NCBI RefSeq assembly: GCF_010682065.1
Contig: NZ_JAAGWG010000024.1
Span: 28,806-92,805 of the forward strand
Source: Blastococcus saxobsidens
GTDB lineage: Bacteria; Actinomycetota; Actinomycetes; Mycobacteriales; Geodermatophilaceae
Reading direction: 5' to 3'
Length of the DNA: 64,000 nt
Shown here piece after piece: positions 50,898-59,898 of this stretch; positions within the stretch are counted from its first letter, which is position 1; every line of letters begins with the position of its first letter. A program made the position numbers and the translations under genes. The notes below the pieces were generated by a model. That model had not been told where the DNA came from. It made no database searches and saw only the letters and a list, made by a program, of their open reading frames with translations.

Positions 50898-52214
50898 ATG
50901 GCGATGGCGAGCACAGCCGGCGGGGACCAGGGCGAGGAGCCGGCCGGTGGGGAGCCGTGGTTCGTCGCCGTGGAGCTCCCGGTCCGCGCCCGGGCCGCGT
51001 GCCCGGAGCTGGGGGCCGGGGAGCGGCTCGACGCCCCTGGCGCCGCGCAGCTGGAGCGGGCCCGGTGGCGAGGGCTGCGCACCGCCGTCCTGACGCGTGA
51101 CCGCGGGTCCTACGGCGAGGACGTGGACTGGGTGGCCGACCGGTGGATCGAGTGCGACACGCTGCACCCCGAGTCGATCGTGGCGGCGGTCGGCGAGCTG
51201 GACGGCCCGGTCGCCGCACTGACCAGCGCGGTGGACGACTTCGTCGGGCCGGCAGCGGTCGCCGCCCGGGCGCTGGGCCTCCGGGGCCCGACGCCGGGTT
51301 CGCCGGCGCTCGCCCACGACGAGGGCGTCCTGCGGGCCGCCCTGGCAGCCGCCGGCATCGCCCTCGCCCCCTGGGTCTCGGTCGCGGCCGACGACCCGGG
51401 CCTGGAATCGGCCGTCGGCTACCCCTGCGTCGTCGCGCCGGTCGACGCCGGCCGCACCCGCGACGTCGGCCTGGTCGCCGACGGCCGGGAGCTGCGGGCC
51501 CTGGCCGCCCGGCACGCGGCGCGGGCTGCGTACGGCCGCGGGGTCCGGCCGCGGCGCCGGCTCCTCGTCGAGCAGTACGTCGAGGGGCCGCGGTACTGCG
51601 CCGACGGCGTCGTCGCCGCGGGGGAGCCGGTGATCCTGGCGTGGTCGGACCAGCTGATGAGCCTGCCGCCCGACTTCACCGAGATGGCGCTCACGGCCAC
51701 TCGGCAGCCGCCCGCCGGGAGCGCGACGGCGTTCGTCGAGGCGGTGCTGGCGGCCGCGGGGTACGACTTCGGCCCCTTCCACCTGGAGTTCGTGCTCGGG
51801 CCGACCGGTCCGTTGCTCACCGCGCTGCACCCGCGACCGGCCGGCGCCGGTGCGCAGCAGTGCGTGGACCTGGTGAGCGGGGTGGACACGGCGGACCTGG
51901 CCGTGGCGCTGCTGCTCGGCGAGGCGGCGCCGGATGCCTGCCCGGCCCCCGCCGCGGCGAGCACCCGCATGTGCGTGATGGCGCACGCGGCCGGCAGGGT
52001 GCGCGCGGTCGGCGGCCTCCGCGAGGTGGCCTCCATCCCCGGCCTGGTCGTGGCCGAGGTCTTCACCGACGTCGGGGGTGAGACGGGTGCGCCGACGGGC
52101 GAGGACCTCGGGCACGTGGTCACCGTCGGCTGCACGCCGGAGCAGGCGCGACGGCGGGCGGCGTACGCCCTCGACGGGATCCGCGTGGACGTGGAGGAGT
52201 TGCAGACGGTCTGA
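50898..52214 (+). CDS. ATP-grasp domain protein, orphan
   Basis: 438 aa from the ATG at 50898, which follows GGGGGAG at good spacing (ATG 50856 upstream is an alternative). Shows an ATP-grasp-like plan: N-terminal Rossmann part (RTAVLTRDRGSYGED, ALTSAVDDFVGPAAVAARALGLRGPTP), ATP-binding lobe (YPCVVAPVDAGRTRDVGLV, LLVEQYVEGPRYCADGVV) and metal/catalytic part (GPFHLEFVLGPTGPLLTALHPRPAGAG). The usual HxExNPR-like end is HPRPAG. Reaction and partners unknown; no biosynthetic cluster nearby. Confidence 0.8.
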   Translation: MAMASTAGGDQGEEPAGGEPWFVAVELPVRARAACPELGAGERLDAPGAAQLERARWRGLRTAVLTRDRGSYGEDVDWVADRWIECDTLHPESIVAAVGELDGPVAALTSAVDDFVGPAAVAARALGLRGPTPGSPALAHDEGVLRAALAAAGIALAPWVSVAADDPGLESAVGYPCVVAPVDAGRTRDVGLVADGRELRALAARHAARAAYGRGVRPRRRLLVEQYVEGPRYCADGVVAAGEPVILAWSDQLMSLPPDFTEMALTATRQPPAGSATAFVEAVLAAAGYDFGPFHLEFVLGPTGPLLTALHPRPAGAGAQQCVDLVSGVDTADLAVALLLGEAAPDACPAPAAASTRMCVMAHAAGRVRAVGGLREVASIPGLVVAEVFTDVGGETGAPTGEDLGHVVTVGCTPEQARRRAAYALDGIRVDVEELQTV

Positions 52215-52276
52215 CGGGAGCCGTTGCGTCCGGTACCCCTTAGGGGCATTACTGGCCGCGGAAGGAAGGGGCTCCC

Positions 52277-52701
52277 ATGGACATGCACAGCACCACCTCG
52301 ACGGCGGGCCCCCACGGGTCCGGCGGGCAGCACGACTCGGCCGCCCGGTCACCTGGGCGTCGGCGGCTCAGGCGACGCTGCACTGCCTCACCGGCTGCGC
52401 CATCGGCGAGATCCTCGGCATGGTCATCGGGACCTCGCTGGGGCTGCACGACCTCGCCACGGTGGCGCTGGGCGTGGCACTGGCGGCCGACACCCTCTCG
52501 ATCACCGTGATGGAGACCGTCGACAACGCCGCCATGCTCGCGATCCCCGGCGCGATGGAGGCCGGCATCAGCAGCCCGGTCTTCTGGCTGTTGCTCGCCG
52601 GTGCGCTCGCGCTGGCCTTCGTGGTCACCCTGCCGATCAACCGCCGGCTGATGAGCCGGGGCAAGGGGCACGCGGTCGTGCACGCGCACGCGCACTCCTG
52701 A
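52277..52701 (+). pseudogene. DUF4396 membrane protein gene, frameshifted
   Basis: The ATG at 52277 (GGAAGGAAGGGG upstream) opens a His-rich N-terminus (MDMHSTTSTAGPHGSGGQHD), but the conserved DUF4396 part (TLHCLTGCAIGEILGMVIGT, DTLSITVMETVDNAAML, ending GKGHAVVHAHAHS) lies in the frame one base back. No start codon exists in that frame before the family core. One added base within about 52340-52362 would join them (reading SAAxVTWASAAQATLHC). From memory of the family, a middle membrane segment is also missing after GVALA. Sequencing error or a real lesion. Confidence 0.75.
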
Positions 52702-52732
52702 GGCGCGCGACCGGCCGGGGCCGGCCCCGCGG

Positions 52733-52843
52733 TCAGCGGCGCCGGCGGTCCCGGCGCTCGGCCGCCTTCGCGATCAGGCCGTACCTGACGACGATCAGCA
52801 CGAGGACGAGGAGCCCCACCCCGACGGCGAGCAGCGCCTCCAT
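52733..52843 (-). CDS. 36-residue membrane microprotein
   Basis: ATG at 52843 with GGAGGT 8 nt upstream. One transmembrane helix (LLAVGVGLLVLVLIVVRYGL, about 4-23) followed by a strongly basic tail (AKAAERRDRRRR), hence a bitopic protein with cytosolic C-terminus. No family recognised. The good ribosome binding site and clean topology support it, although it is short. Confidence 0.6.
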   Translation of the reverse strand: MEALLAVGVGLLVLVLIVVRYGLIAKAAERRDRRRR

Positions 52844-52975
52844 CGGTCGTGACCTCCGTCGCCCAGGGCTCCGCTCGACCGCGAGGGGCTGCGGCGCGGT
52901 CCGGTGTGACCTTTCCGACGGACGGCGGAGCGCGCAAGCGCGCGGCCGTCCGGTCACCGGACCGGGTGTCGGGAA

Positions 52976-53017
52976 CGACGAAGCGGCCCCGTCCCGGAGG
53001 AGGAGGCCGCTTCGTCG
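52976..53017 (-). terminator. Hairpin terminator after tRNA-Lys
   Basis: CGACGAAGCGGCC (52976-52988) pairs perfectly with GGCCGCTTCGTCG (53005-53017) around a 16-nt loop, 5 nt downstream of the tRNA 3' end on the minus strand. No T-run. Confidence 0.65.
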
Positions 53018-53021
53018 GATC

Positions 53022-53097
<76 letters not shown>

Positions 53098-53259
53098 GGT
53101 GCCGTCCGGCCGGGCCGGGCAACGAGGGAGAACGATACCAGCGCCGGCGCGCTCGGCGCCGAGCACCCCGTGCGTGCTTCGCCACACGATGTCGTCCCGC
53201 CGTGGACACTGGAGAGGTTGCCGTGCCCAGGGGAGGGCGAGGCGGGGAAGAGGAGCTCG

Positions 53260-54450
53260 GTGCAGGTGCGACGGACAGCCGCGATGGTCGCCACGGGGGC
53301 GATGGTGCTCCTGGCGGGGTGCAGCGGGGACGATGCGACGCCGGCCGGTCGGGATGCGCCCGCCGCCGAGCCGGCGACGGTCGAGCTGGCCGTGGCCGAC
53401 GGGTCGGTCGACGTCTCCCCGGTGGTCCCCCTCGAGGTCGACGTCGACGGCGGCGAGCTCACCGAGGTGACCGTCACCGACGGCACCGGAGCGCCCGTCC
53501 CGGGCGCGCTTGCCGACGCGGCCGGGGAGGCCGAGGACGCCGCCCAGGTCTGGAGTCCCGAGACGCCCCTGGCGTACGGCGCGAGCTACACGCTGACGGC
53601 GACCGCCACGAACGCCGACGACGAGGCGACGACGCAGACGTCGACGTTCACGACCGTTGACCCGGAGACGCTCACCACCCCCGGCATCGGCCCGCTCGAC
53701 GGTCAGACCGTCGGGGTCGGCATGCCGATCCGCGTCTACTTCGAGGAGCCCGTGGCCGACAAGGCCGCCGTCGAGAGCCACCTGCAGGTCACCAGCACGA
53801 CGCCCACCGACGGTGTGTGGAACTGGTTCAGCGACACGGAGGTGCACTTCCGCCCCTCGGAGTACTGGCCGGAGAACATCGAGGTGACCCTGGACGCCGA
53901 CCTCTACGGCGTGGACTTCGGCGAGGGCGTGTGGGGGGAGAAGGACCGCACGGTCAGCTTCTCCATCGGTGAGCGGCACGTCTCGGTCGCCGACGCCAGC
54001 ACGCACACCATGGAGGTCTACGACGGCGACCAGCTGGTGCAGACCTTCCCGATGAGCGCCGGTGGGCCGGAGTTCCCCAGCCGGAACGGGCCGCACGTGG
54101 TCACCGAGCTCAACCGCGACCGGATCATGGACTCCAGCACCTACGGCACCCCGGTCGACAGCCCCAACGGCTACCGCACCCCGGTGGAGTACGCCGTCCG
54201 GCTGTCCAACAACGGCGAGTTCGTGCACGCGGCGCCCTGGTCGGTGGCCCAGCAGGGCCGGGAGAACGTGTCCCACGGCTGCATCAACCTCTCCACCGAC
54301 CGCGCCAAGTGGTTCTTCGACTTCTCCCAGCCCGGCGACGTCGTGGAGATCAAGGGCTCGATCGGGCCCACGCTGTCGGCCGCCGACGGCGACATCTACG
54401 ACTGGGCGATCCCGTGGGAGGAGTGGAAGGCCGGCAGCGCCCTCTCCTGA
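53260..54450 (+). CDS. L,D-transpeptidase lipoprotein
   Basis: 396 aa. Signal with lipobox LLAGC, Cys21 being the lipid anchor. Two Ig-like regions (VELAVADGSVDVSPVVPLEV, GIGPLDGQTVGVGMPIRVYF) as in mycobacterial LdtA/B-type enzymes, then the YkuD domain: HTMEVYDGDQLVQTFPMSAGG and the catalytic ENVSHGCINLSTDRAKW (Cys nucleophile, His). Cross-links peptidoglycan by 3-3 bonds. GTG at 53260 has GAAGAGGAG upstream and gives a proper lipoprotein signal. Confidence 0.93.
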   Translation: MQVRRTAAMVATGAMVLLAGCSGDDATPAGRDAPAAEPATVELAVADGSVDVSPVVPLEVDVDGGELTEVTVTDGTGAPVPGALADAAGEAEDAAQVWSPETPLAYGASYTLTATATNADDEATTQTSTFTTVDPETLTTPGIGPLDGQTVGVGMPIRVYFEEPVADKAAVESHLQVTSTTPTDGVWNWFSDTEVHFRPSEYWPENIEVTLDADLYGVDFGEGVWGEKDRTVSFSIGERHVSVADASTHTMEVYDGDQLVQTFPMSAGGPEFPSRNGPHVVTELNRDRIMDSSTYGTPVDSPNGYRTPVEYAVRLSNNGEFVHAAPWSVAQQGRENVSHGCINLSTDRAKWFFDFSQPGDVVEIKGSIGPTLSAADGDIYDWAIPWEEWKAGSALS

Positions 54451-54501
54451 CCCGCCGCGCCCCGGCGTTTCCCGGCTCGTAACCCAGGGCAACCACGCGC
54501 C

Positions 54502-54912
54502 GTGGACACCTGGGTGATCGTGCTGATCGTCGTCGTCGTGCTGGTGCTGCTGGCACTCGCGGCGCTGGCGCTGATGAAGCGCTCCCGTGCGGGTCGTGCG
54601 CGCCGGGAGGCGCAGCACCGGGAGCAGGCGCGGGAGAACCTGCAGGAGGCCCAGATCCGGGCCGCGCGCGCGGACAAGGAGCAGGCCCTCGCCGAGGAGC
54701 AGGCCGCCCGGGCCCGCCGCGAGATGGCCGAGGTGCAGGAGCGCGCCGCAGTGGCCGAGCGGGAGGCCCGCGAGCGGGCCGCCCGCGCCGGTGAGGACCG
54801 GACGGCGGCCGAGCACCTCCGGGCGGAGGCCCAGCGCCTGGCCCCGGACCTGGATCCCGAGGGGCACCCCTCCCCGCACGGTCATCCCGAGGGCGGTGCC
54901 ACCCGCCGCTGA
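54502..54912 (+). CDS. Membrane-anchored coiled-coil protein
   Basis: 136 aa. One N-terminal transmembrane helix (about 4-25, VIVLIVVVVLVLLALAAL), then a long Arg/Glu/Ala-rich coiled coil (about 28-118; REAQHREQARENLQEAQI) and a His/Gly/Pro tail (GHPSPHGHPEGGATRR). No enzymatic motif. Possibly a small scaffold at the membrane; partner unknown. GTG at 54502, 51 bp after the transpeptidase. Confidence 0.7.
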   Translation: MDTWVIVLIVVVVLVLLALAALALMKRSRAGRARREAQHREQARENLQEAQIRAARADKEQALAEEQAARARREMAEVQERAAVAEREARERAARAGEDRTAAEHLRAEAQRLAPDLDPEGHPSPHGHPEGGATRR

Positions 54913-54967
54913 GTTTCCGCACCCGCGCCGGTCCTACCCCCCGAGGACGTCGACTCGGAGGGGTGTC

Positions 54968-56047
54968 ATGACCGATCTGCTGGCCATCGGGACGCGCAAG
55001 GGGCTGTGGCTGGCCCGCAGCGATGACGGGCGCCGCACCTGGGCGCTGGACGGGCCGCACCTGGTCGGTCAGGAGGTTGCCGCCGTCTCCATCGACACCC
55101 GGCGCCCGGCGCCGCGGGTGCTGGCCGGCGTCCAGTACGGGCACTGGGGCCCGACGGTCACCTGGTCCGACGACCTGGGCGGGACCTGGCACGAGACCGA
55201 CTCCGGCGCGATCCGCTTCCCGGCGGACACCGGCGCCGCGCTGGGTCGGGTCTGGCAGCTGCGGCCCGACACCGCGGCCCGGCCGGACGTCGTCTGGGCC
55301 GGGTGCGAGCCGCACTCGCTGTGGCGCAGCACCGACGGTGGCTGCAGCTTCTCGCTCGTGCGCGGGCTGTGGGACCACCCGCACCGGCCCACCTGGGAGC
55401 CCGGCGCCGGCGGGGGCGCGGTGCACACCGTGCTCCCCGACCCGGACACCCGGCGGGTCACCGTGGCCATGAGCACCGGCGGGGTCTACGTCAGCGACGA
55501 CGGCGCGACCGGGTGGCGACCGCACAACCGCGGGATCAGCGCGGTGTTCCTGCCGGAGCCGCCGGAGTACGGCCAGTGCGTGCACAAGGTCGCCGCCGAC
55601 GCCGGCGATCCGCGCCGGATGTACGCGCAGAACCACTTCGGCGTCTTCCGGACCGACGACGGCGGCGCCTCGTGGATCTCGATCGCCGACGGGCTGCCGG
55701 CCGACTTCGGCTTCCCGATCGCCGCCTCGCCGTCCGTACCGGGGACGGCGTGGGTGGTGCCGCTGGTCGCCGACGTGCAGCGGATGCCACCGGACGGGCG
55801 GCTGCGCGTGCACCGCACCCGGGACGCCGGCGACACCTGGACCGAGGTCGGGGCCGGGCTGCCCGACGGTGTCTGGACGGCGGTGCTCCGCGACGCGTTC
55901 TGCACCGACGACGTCGACCCGGCGGGCCTCCACCTCGGCACCCGGGACGGCTGCGTCTACGCCAGCGCCGACGAGGGCGACAGCTTCGGCGTGGTCGCCG
56001 AGCACCTGCCCGACGTGCTGGTCGTGCGCGCCGCGCGGTTGCCATGA
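54968..56047 (+). CDS. Beta-propeller protein with Asp-box (sialidase-like) repeats
   Basis: 359 aa. Repeated Asp-box motifs: SDDGRRTW, SDDLGGTW, STDGGCSF, SDDGATGW, TDDGGASW, TRDAGDTW, SADEGDSF, spread through the chain, giving a BNR-like propeller. No secretion signal is seen, and the start MTDLLAIGTRKGLWLARS is cytosolic-like. Function unknown; not enough to call a glycosidase. ATG at 54968 follows CGGAGGGG. ATGA overlap with the following MoaD-like gene couples the two. Confidence 0.88.
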   Translation: MTDLLAIGTRKGLWLARSDDGRRTWALDGPHLVGQEVAAVSIDTRRPAPRVLAGVQYGHWGPTVTWSDDLGGTWHETDSGAIRFPADTGAALGRVWQLRPDTAARPDVVWAGCEPHSLWRSTDGGCSFSLVRGLWDHPHRPTWEPGAGGGAVHTVLPDPDTRRVTVAMSTGGVYVSDDGATGWRPHNRGISAVFLPEPPEYGQCVHKVAADAGDPRRMYAQNHFGVFRTDDGGASWISIADGLPADFGFPIAASPSVPGTAWVVPLVADVQRMPPDGRLRVHRTRDAGDTWTEVGAGLPDGVWTAVLRDAFCTDDVDPAGLHLGTRDGCVYASADEGDSFGVVAEHLPDVLVVRAARLP

Positions 56048-56325
56048 GCGTCCAGGTCCTGCTGCCGGGGGCGCTCGCCCCGCTGGCCGGCGGCGCCCGG
56101 CACCTGCATGTCGACCCCCGCGGCGGGACGCTGGCCGACGTCCTCGACGCCCTGGCGGCGGAGCACCCGATGCTCACGCGGCGGATCCGGGACGAGACCG
56201 GTCAGGTGCGGCGCTTCGTGAACGTCTACGTCGACGGCGACGACGTCCGCTTCGGGGGCGGGCTGGCGACCCCGGTGCGCAGCGGCGCGGAGGTGCACGT
56301 CCTGCCGTCGGTGGCCGGCGGCTGA
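56044..56325 (+). CDS. MoaD/ThiS-family sulfur carrier ending Gly-Gly
   Basis: 93 aa ubiquitin-like sulfur carrier: LLPGALAPLAGGARHL, VRRFVNVYVDGDDVRFGGGL and the C-terminal LPSVAGG. It resembles the CysO of the left end, but here the Gly-Gly is the true C-terminus, ready for adenylation and thiocarboxylation. ATG overlaps the propeller gene stop by 4 bp. Its sulfur acceptor is unknown; no thiolation enzyme is adjacent. Confidence 0.88.
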   Translation: MSVQVLLPGALAPLAGGARHLHVDPRGGTLADVLDALAAEHPMLTRRIRDETGQVRRFVNVYVDGDDVRFGGGLATPVRSGAEVHVLPSVAGG

Positions 56326-56332
56326 GACGGGT

Positions 56333-56575
56333 TCAGAGGGAGGCGAGCTCCGCGCAGCTGGGGCACAGCTGCTCGCCGTCGTAGCCCTCGGGCGGCCAGG
56401 GCAGCTGCTCGTCGATGGAGACGTAGGCGCCGCACAGTGCCTTGCGGCTCTGCCCGTTGACCCGGCCGATCGTGGCGTGCGCGGGGCCGATCTGGCGGGG
56501 CTTGAGGCCCTCCGCGCCGAAGGAGCCGACCATCACGACCGCGTGTGCTGTGCCGTACGCGTAGACGCTGGTCAT
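56333..56575 (-). CDS. Small Cys-rich hypothetical protein
   Basis: 80 aa from the ATG at 56575 (GTG at 56644 in frame). Contains KALCGAYVSIDEQ and QLCPSCAEL, that is Cys ... CxxC, a possible zinc knuckle, plus HAVVMVGSFGAEGLKPRQIG. No known family recognised with confidence. Convergent with the MoaD-like gene. Confidence 0.55.
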   Translation of the reverse strand: MTSVYAYGTAHAVVMVGSFGAEGLKPRQIGPAHATIGRVNGQSRKALCGAYVSIDEQLPWPPEGYDGEQLCPSCAELASL

Positions 56576-56670
56576 GCCACCAGAGTCCGAGGCGGTGCCG
56601 TCCGGGGCCAGCACCGCCGGGCGCGTGTCCGGCGCAGGCGTCACACCAGCCCCAGCCGTGTGCCCGTGGC

Positions 56671-56713
56671 GCGAGAAAGGACGCCTCCCGCGACGGGAGA
56701 CGCCCTTCCTCGC
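56671..56713. terminator. Long hairpin between two minus-strand genes
   Basis: Two 20-nt arms (56671-56690 and 56694-56713) pair with three mismatches around a 3-nt loop, the inner 6 bp GC-rich (CTCCCG/CGGGAG). It sits 16 nt beyond the stop of the disrupted acyl-CoA ligase and about 95 nt before the start of the next minus-strand gene, so it probably ends the ligase transcript. Confidence 0.7.
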
Positions 56714-56728
56714 CTGCTCGTGCGGCCG

Positions 56729-58519
56729 TCAGTCGGCGTAGATCTTCTCCACCTCGCCGGCGAACTCCTTCATCAGCACCGACCGCTTCATCTTCAGCGA
56801 CGGCGTCAGCTGGCCTCCCTCGACGGTCCACTCCACCGGCAGGATGGCGAAGGAGCGGATCGACTCGGCCTTGGAGACCTGCGCGTTGGCCGCGTCGACC
56901 CCGGCCTGGATCTCGGCGCGGATGTCCGGGTCGTCGACCAGGTCGGCGATCGGGGTGCCGGCCGGGCGGCCCTTGCTCTCCAGCCACGCCGGGAGGGCCT
57001 CCACGTCGAGGGTGACCAGGCAGCCCACGTACGGGCGCGAGTCGCCGACGACCATGCACTGGCTGACCAGCGGGTGGGCGCGCAGCCGGTCCTCGAGCAC
57101 GATCGGGGCGACGTTCTTCCCGCCGGAGGTGACGATGAGCTCCTTGATCCGCCCGGTGATCGTCACGTAGCCCTCGTCGTCGATCGTGCCGACGTCGCCG
57201 GTGGCGAATCAGCCGTCGCGCATGACCTCGGCGGTGGCGTCGGGGTTCTTCCAGTAGCCGCGGAACACCTGCGGGCCCCTGACCTGGATCTCGCCGAGGT
57301 CGGCGATCCGGACGGCGGAGTCGGGGGCGGGACGGCCGACGGTGCCGATCTTCAGGCTGTCCGGGCCGCTGACCGTCGCCGGGCCGGTCGTCTCGGTGAG
57401 GCCGTAGCCCTCGAGGATGGTGACACCGATGCCGCGGAAGAAGTGGCCGAGCCGTTCACCCAGCGCCGCGCCGCCCGACAGCGCGGTCGAGACGTTGCCG
57501 CCCATGGCCGCCCGCAGCTTGCCGTAGACCAGCTTGTCGAACAGCGCGTGCTGCAGGTTGAGGCCGAGGCCCGGGCCGCCGGTGTCCTGCGCGCGGGACC
57601 AGGCGACGGCCACCCGCTCGGCCCGGTCGAAGATCGCGCCCTTGCCGCCGGCGTGCGCCTTCTGCCGCGCGCCGTTGTAGACCTTCTCGAACACCCGGGG
57701 CACGGCCACCAGCGACGTCGGCTGGAAGGTGCCCAGGTCGCCGAGCAGCTCGGCGAGGTCGCCGGTGTGCCCGAGGCGGACGCCGGCCTGCACGCAGGCC
57801 ACCTCGATGATCCTGGCGAACACGTGGGCGAGGGGGAGGAAGAGCAGGTTGCTGCCGTCGGCGGAGCGCATGTCGGGCAGCAGCTGCTGTGCCAGCTCGG
57901 CGACGTAGAGGAAGTTGCCGTGCGTGAGCTCGCAGCCCTTGGGGCGTCCGGTGGTGCCGGAGGTGTAGATGACCGTCGCCAGGCTGTCGGCGGACAGGCC
58001 CGCCCGGCGGGTGGTCAGCTCGTCGGCGGGCACGTCCGCACCACGGGCGGCGAGGGCGTCCAGGCCGCCGGACTCGATCTGCCAGACGTCGCGCAGGTCC
58101 GGCACGCGGTCGCGCACCGACTCCACCAGCGCCTGGTGGGCGGCGGTCTCGACGACCACGGCGACGGCGCCGGAGTCGGACAGGATCCACTGCGCCTGCT
58201 CGGCCGAGGAGGTCTCGTAGATGGGGACGGCCACGCCGCCCGCGGTCCAGATCGCGTAGTCGGCGAGGGTCCACTCGTAGCGGGTCTTGCTCAGGATGCC
58301 GACCCGGTCGCCGACCTGGACGCCGGAGGCGACCATGCCCCGGGCCAGTGCCTCGACCTGCTCGGCGAACTGCCGGCTGGTCACCGACTGCCAGCTGCCG
58401 CCGATCTTCCGGCTGAAGCGAACCGTGTCCGGGCTGGTCCGGGCGTGCTCGGTGACCGCATCCGGGAGCGCCGCGGTCGGCGGGATCTGGAACGTGGCGG
58501 GGCTGGAGTACTCCTGCAC
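56729..58519 (-). pseudogene. Long-chain acyl-CoA ligase with in-frame TGA
   Basis: AMP-forming fatty-acyl-CoA synthetase like FadD15-type enzymes. From a GTG at 58519 a 436-residue reading frame has the AMP-binding core YTSGTTGRPKG and EGYGLTETTG, then stops at a TGA at 57209-57211 inside DG-TGA-FATGDVG. In the family this position is Trp (DGWFATGDVG), one base from TGA (TGG). The frame continues without change through the C-terminal domain (ITGRIKELIVTSGGKNVAP, LTPSLKMKRSVLMKEF) to a stop at 56729. The halves total about 596 codons, the normal length. Confidence 0.88.
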
Positions 58520-58568
58520 GGGCGGGCTCCTCGACGTGGCACGACGATGTGACGTTCGCCGCAAACTA

Positions 58569-58586
58569 ACAGAACGAGCGGTCTGT
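58569..58586. promoter_or_regulatory. TetR-type operator-like palindrome in the fad intergenic region
   Basis: ACAGAACGAGCGGTCTGT is an imperfect palindrome (7 of 9 base pairs match) in the 124-bp gap between the divergent acyl-CoA ligase and acyl-CoA dehydrogenase genes. A TetR regulator closes the fad cluster at 63295, so this is its likely site. The surrounding bases are AT-rich (GCAAACTAAC). Confidence 0.55.
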
Positions 58587-58643
58587 ATGTTCGGATCTGC
58601 GCACCGTCATCCGACCGAACGATCAAGCTCCCGGAGGGGCCCC

Positions 58644-59786
<1,143 letters not shown>

Positions 59787-59806
59787 CCACCCCGACCCCT
59801 GCTTTC

Positions 59807-59836
59807 CCGCGGAAAAGCACCGTCGCTTTTCCGCGG
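59807..59836. repeat. Hairpin in the fad cluster
   Basis: CCGCGGAAAAGC (59807-59818) and GCTTTTCCGCGG (59825-59836) are exact inverted repeats around 6 nt (ACCGTC). The AT-rich inner half in a GC-rich genome is conspicuous, and CCGCGGAAAC repeats right after it. Between the dehydrogenase and thiolase genes; may attenuate transcription or bind a regulator. Confidence 0.65.
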
Positions 59837-59874
59837 AAACGCACGCTGCTCTGCGACCACACGAGAGGACCCGC

Positions 59875-59898
59875 ATGACCACCGAGGCACGAGCATGA
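59875..59898 (+). other. Seven-codon leader ORF overlapping fadA
   Basis: ATG at 59875, just after a GAGAGGA Shine-Dalgarno sequence, opens MTTEARA and stops at a TGA whose first two bases belong to the thiolase ATG (ATGA, 59895-59898). The thiolase ATG itself has only a weak ribosome site, so it may be translated by reinitiation after this peptide. May also be chance. Confidence 0.5.

Noticed and set aside
52078..52276. Extension of the DUF4396 frame upstream to 52078
   Set aside because: This stretch is inside the end of the ATP-grasp gene in another frame and gives an Arg-rich translation unlike the family.
57209..57211. Selenocysteine or other recoding at TGA
   Set aside because: The residue expected is a structural Trp, not Cys; no recoding element was recognised and TGA is an ordinary stop elsewhere in the window.
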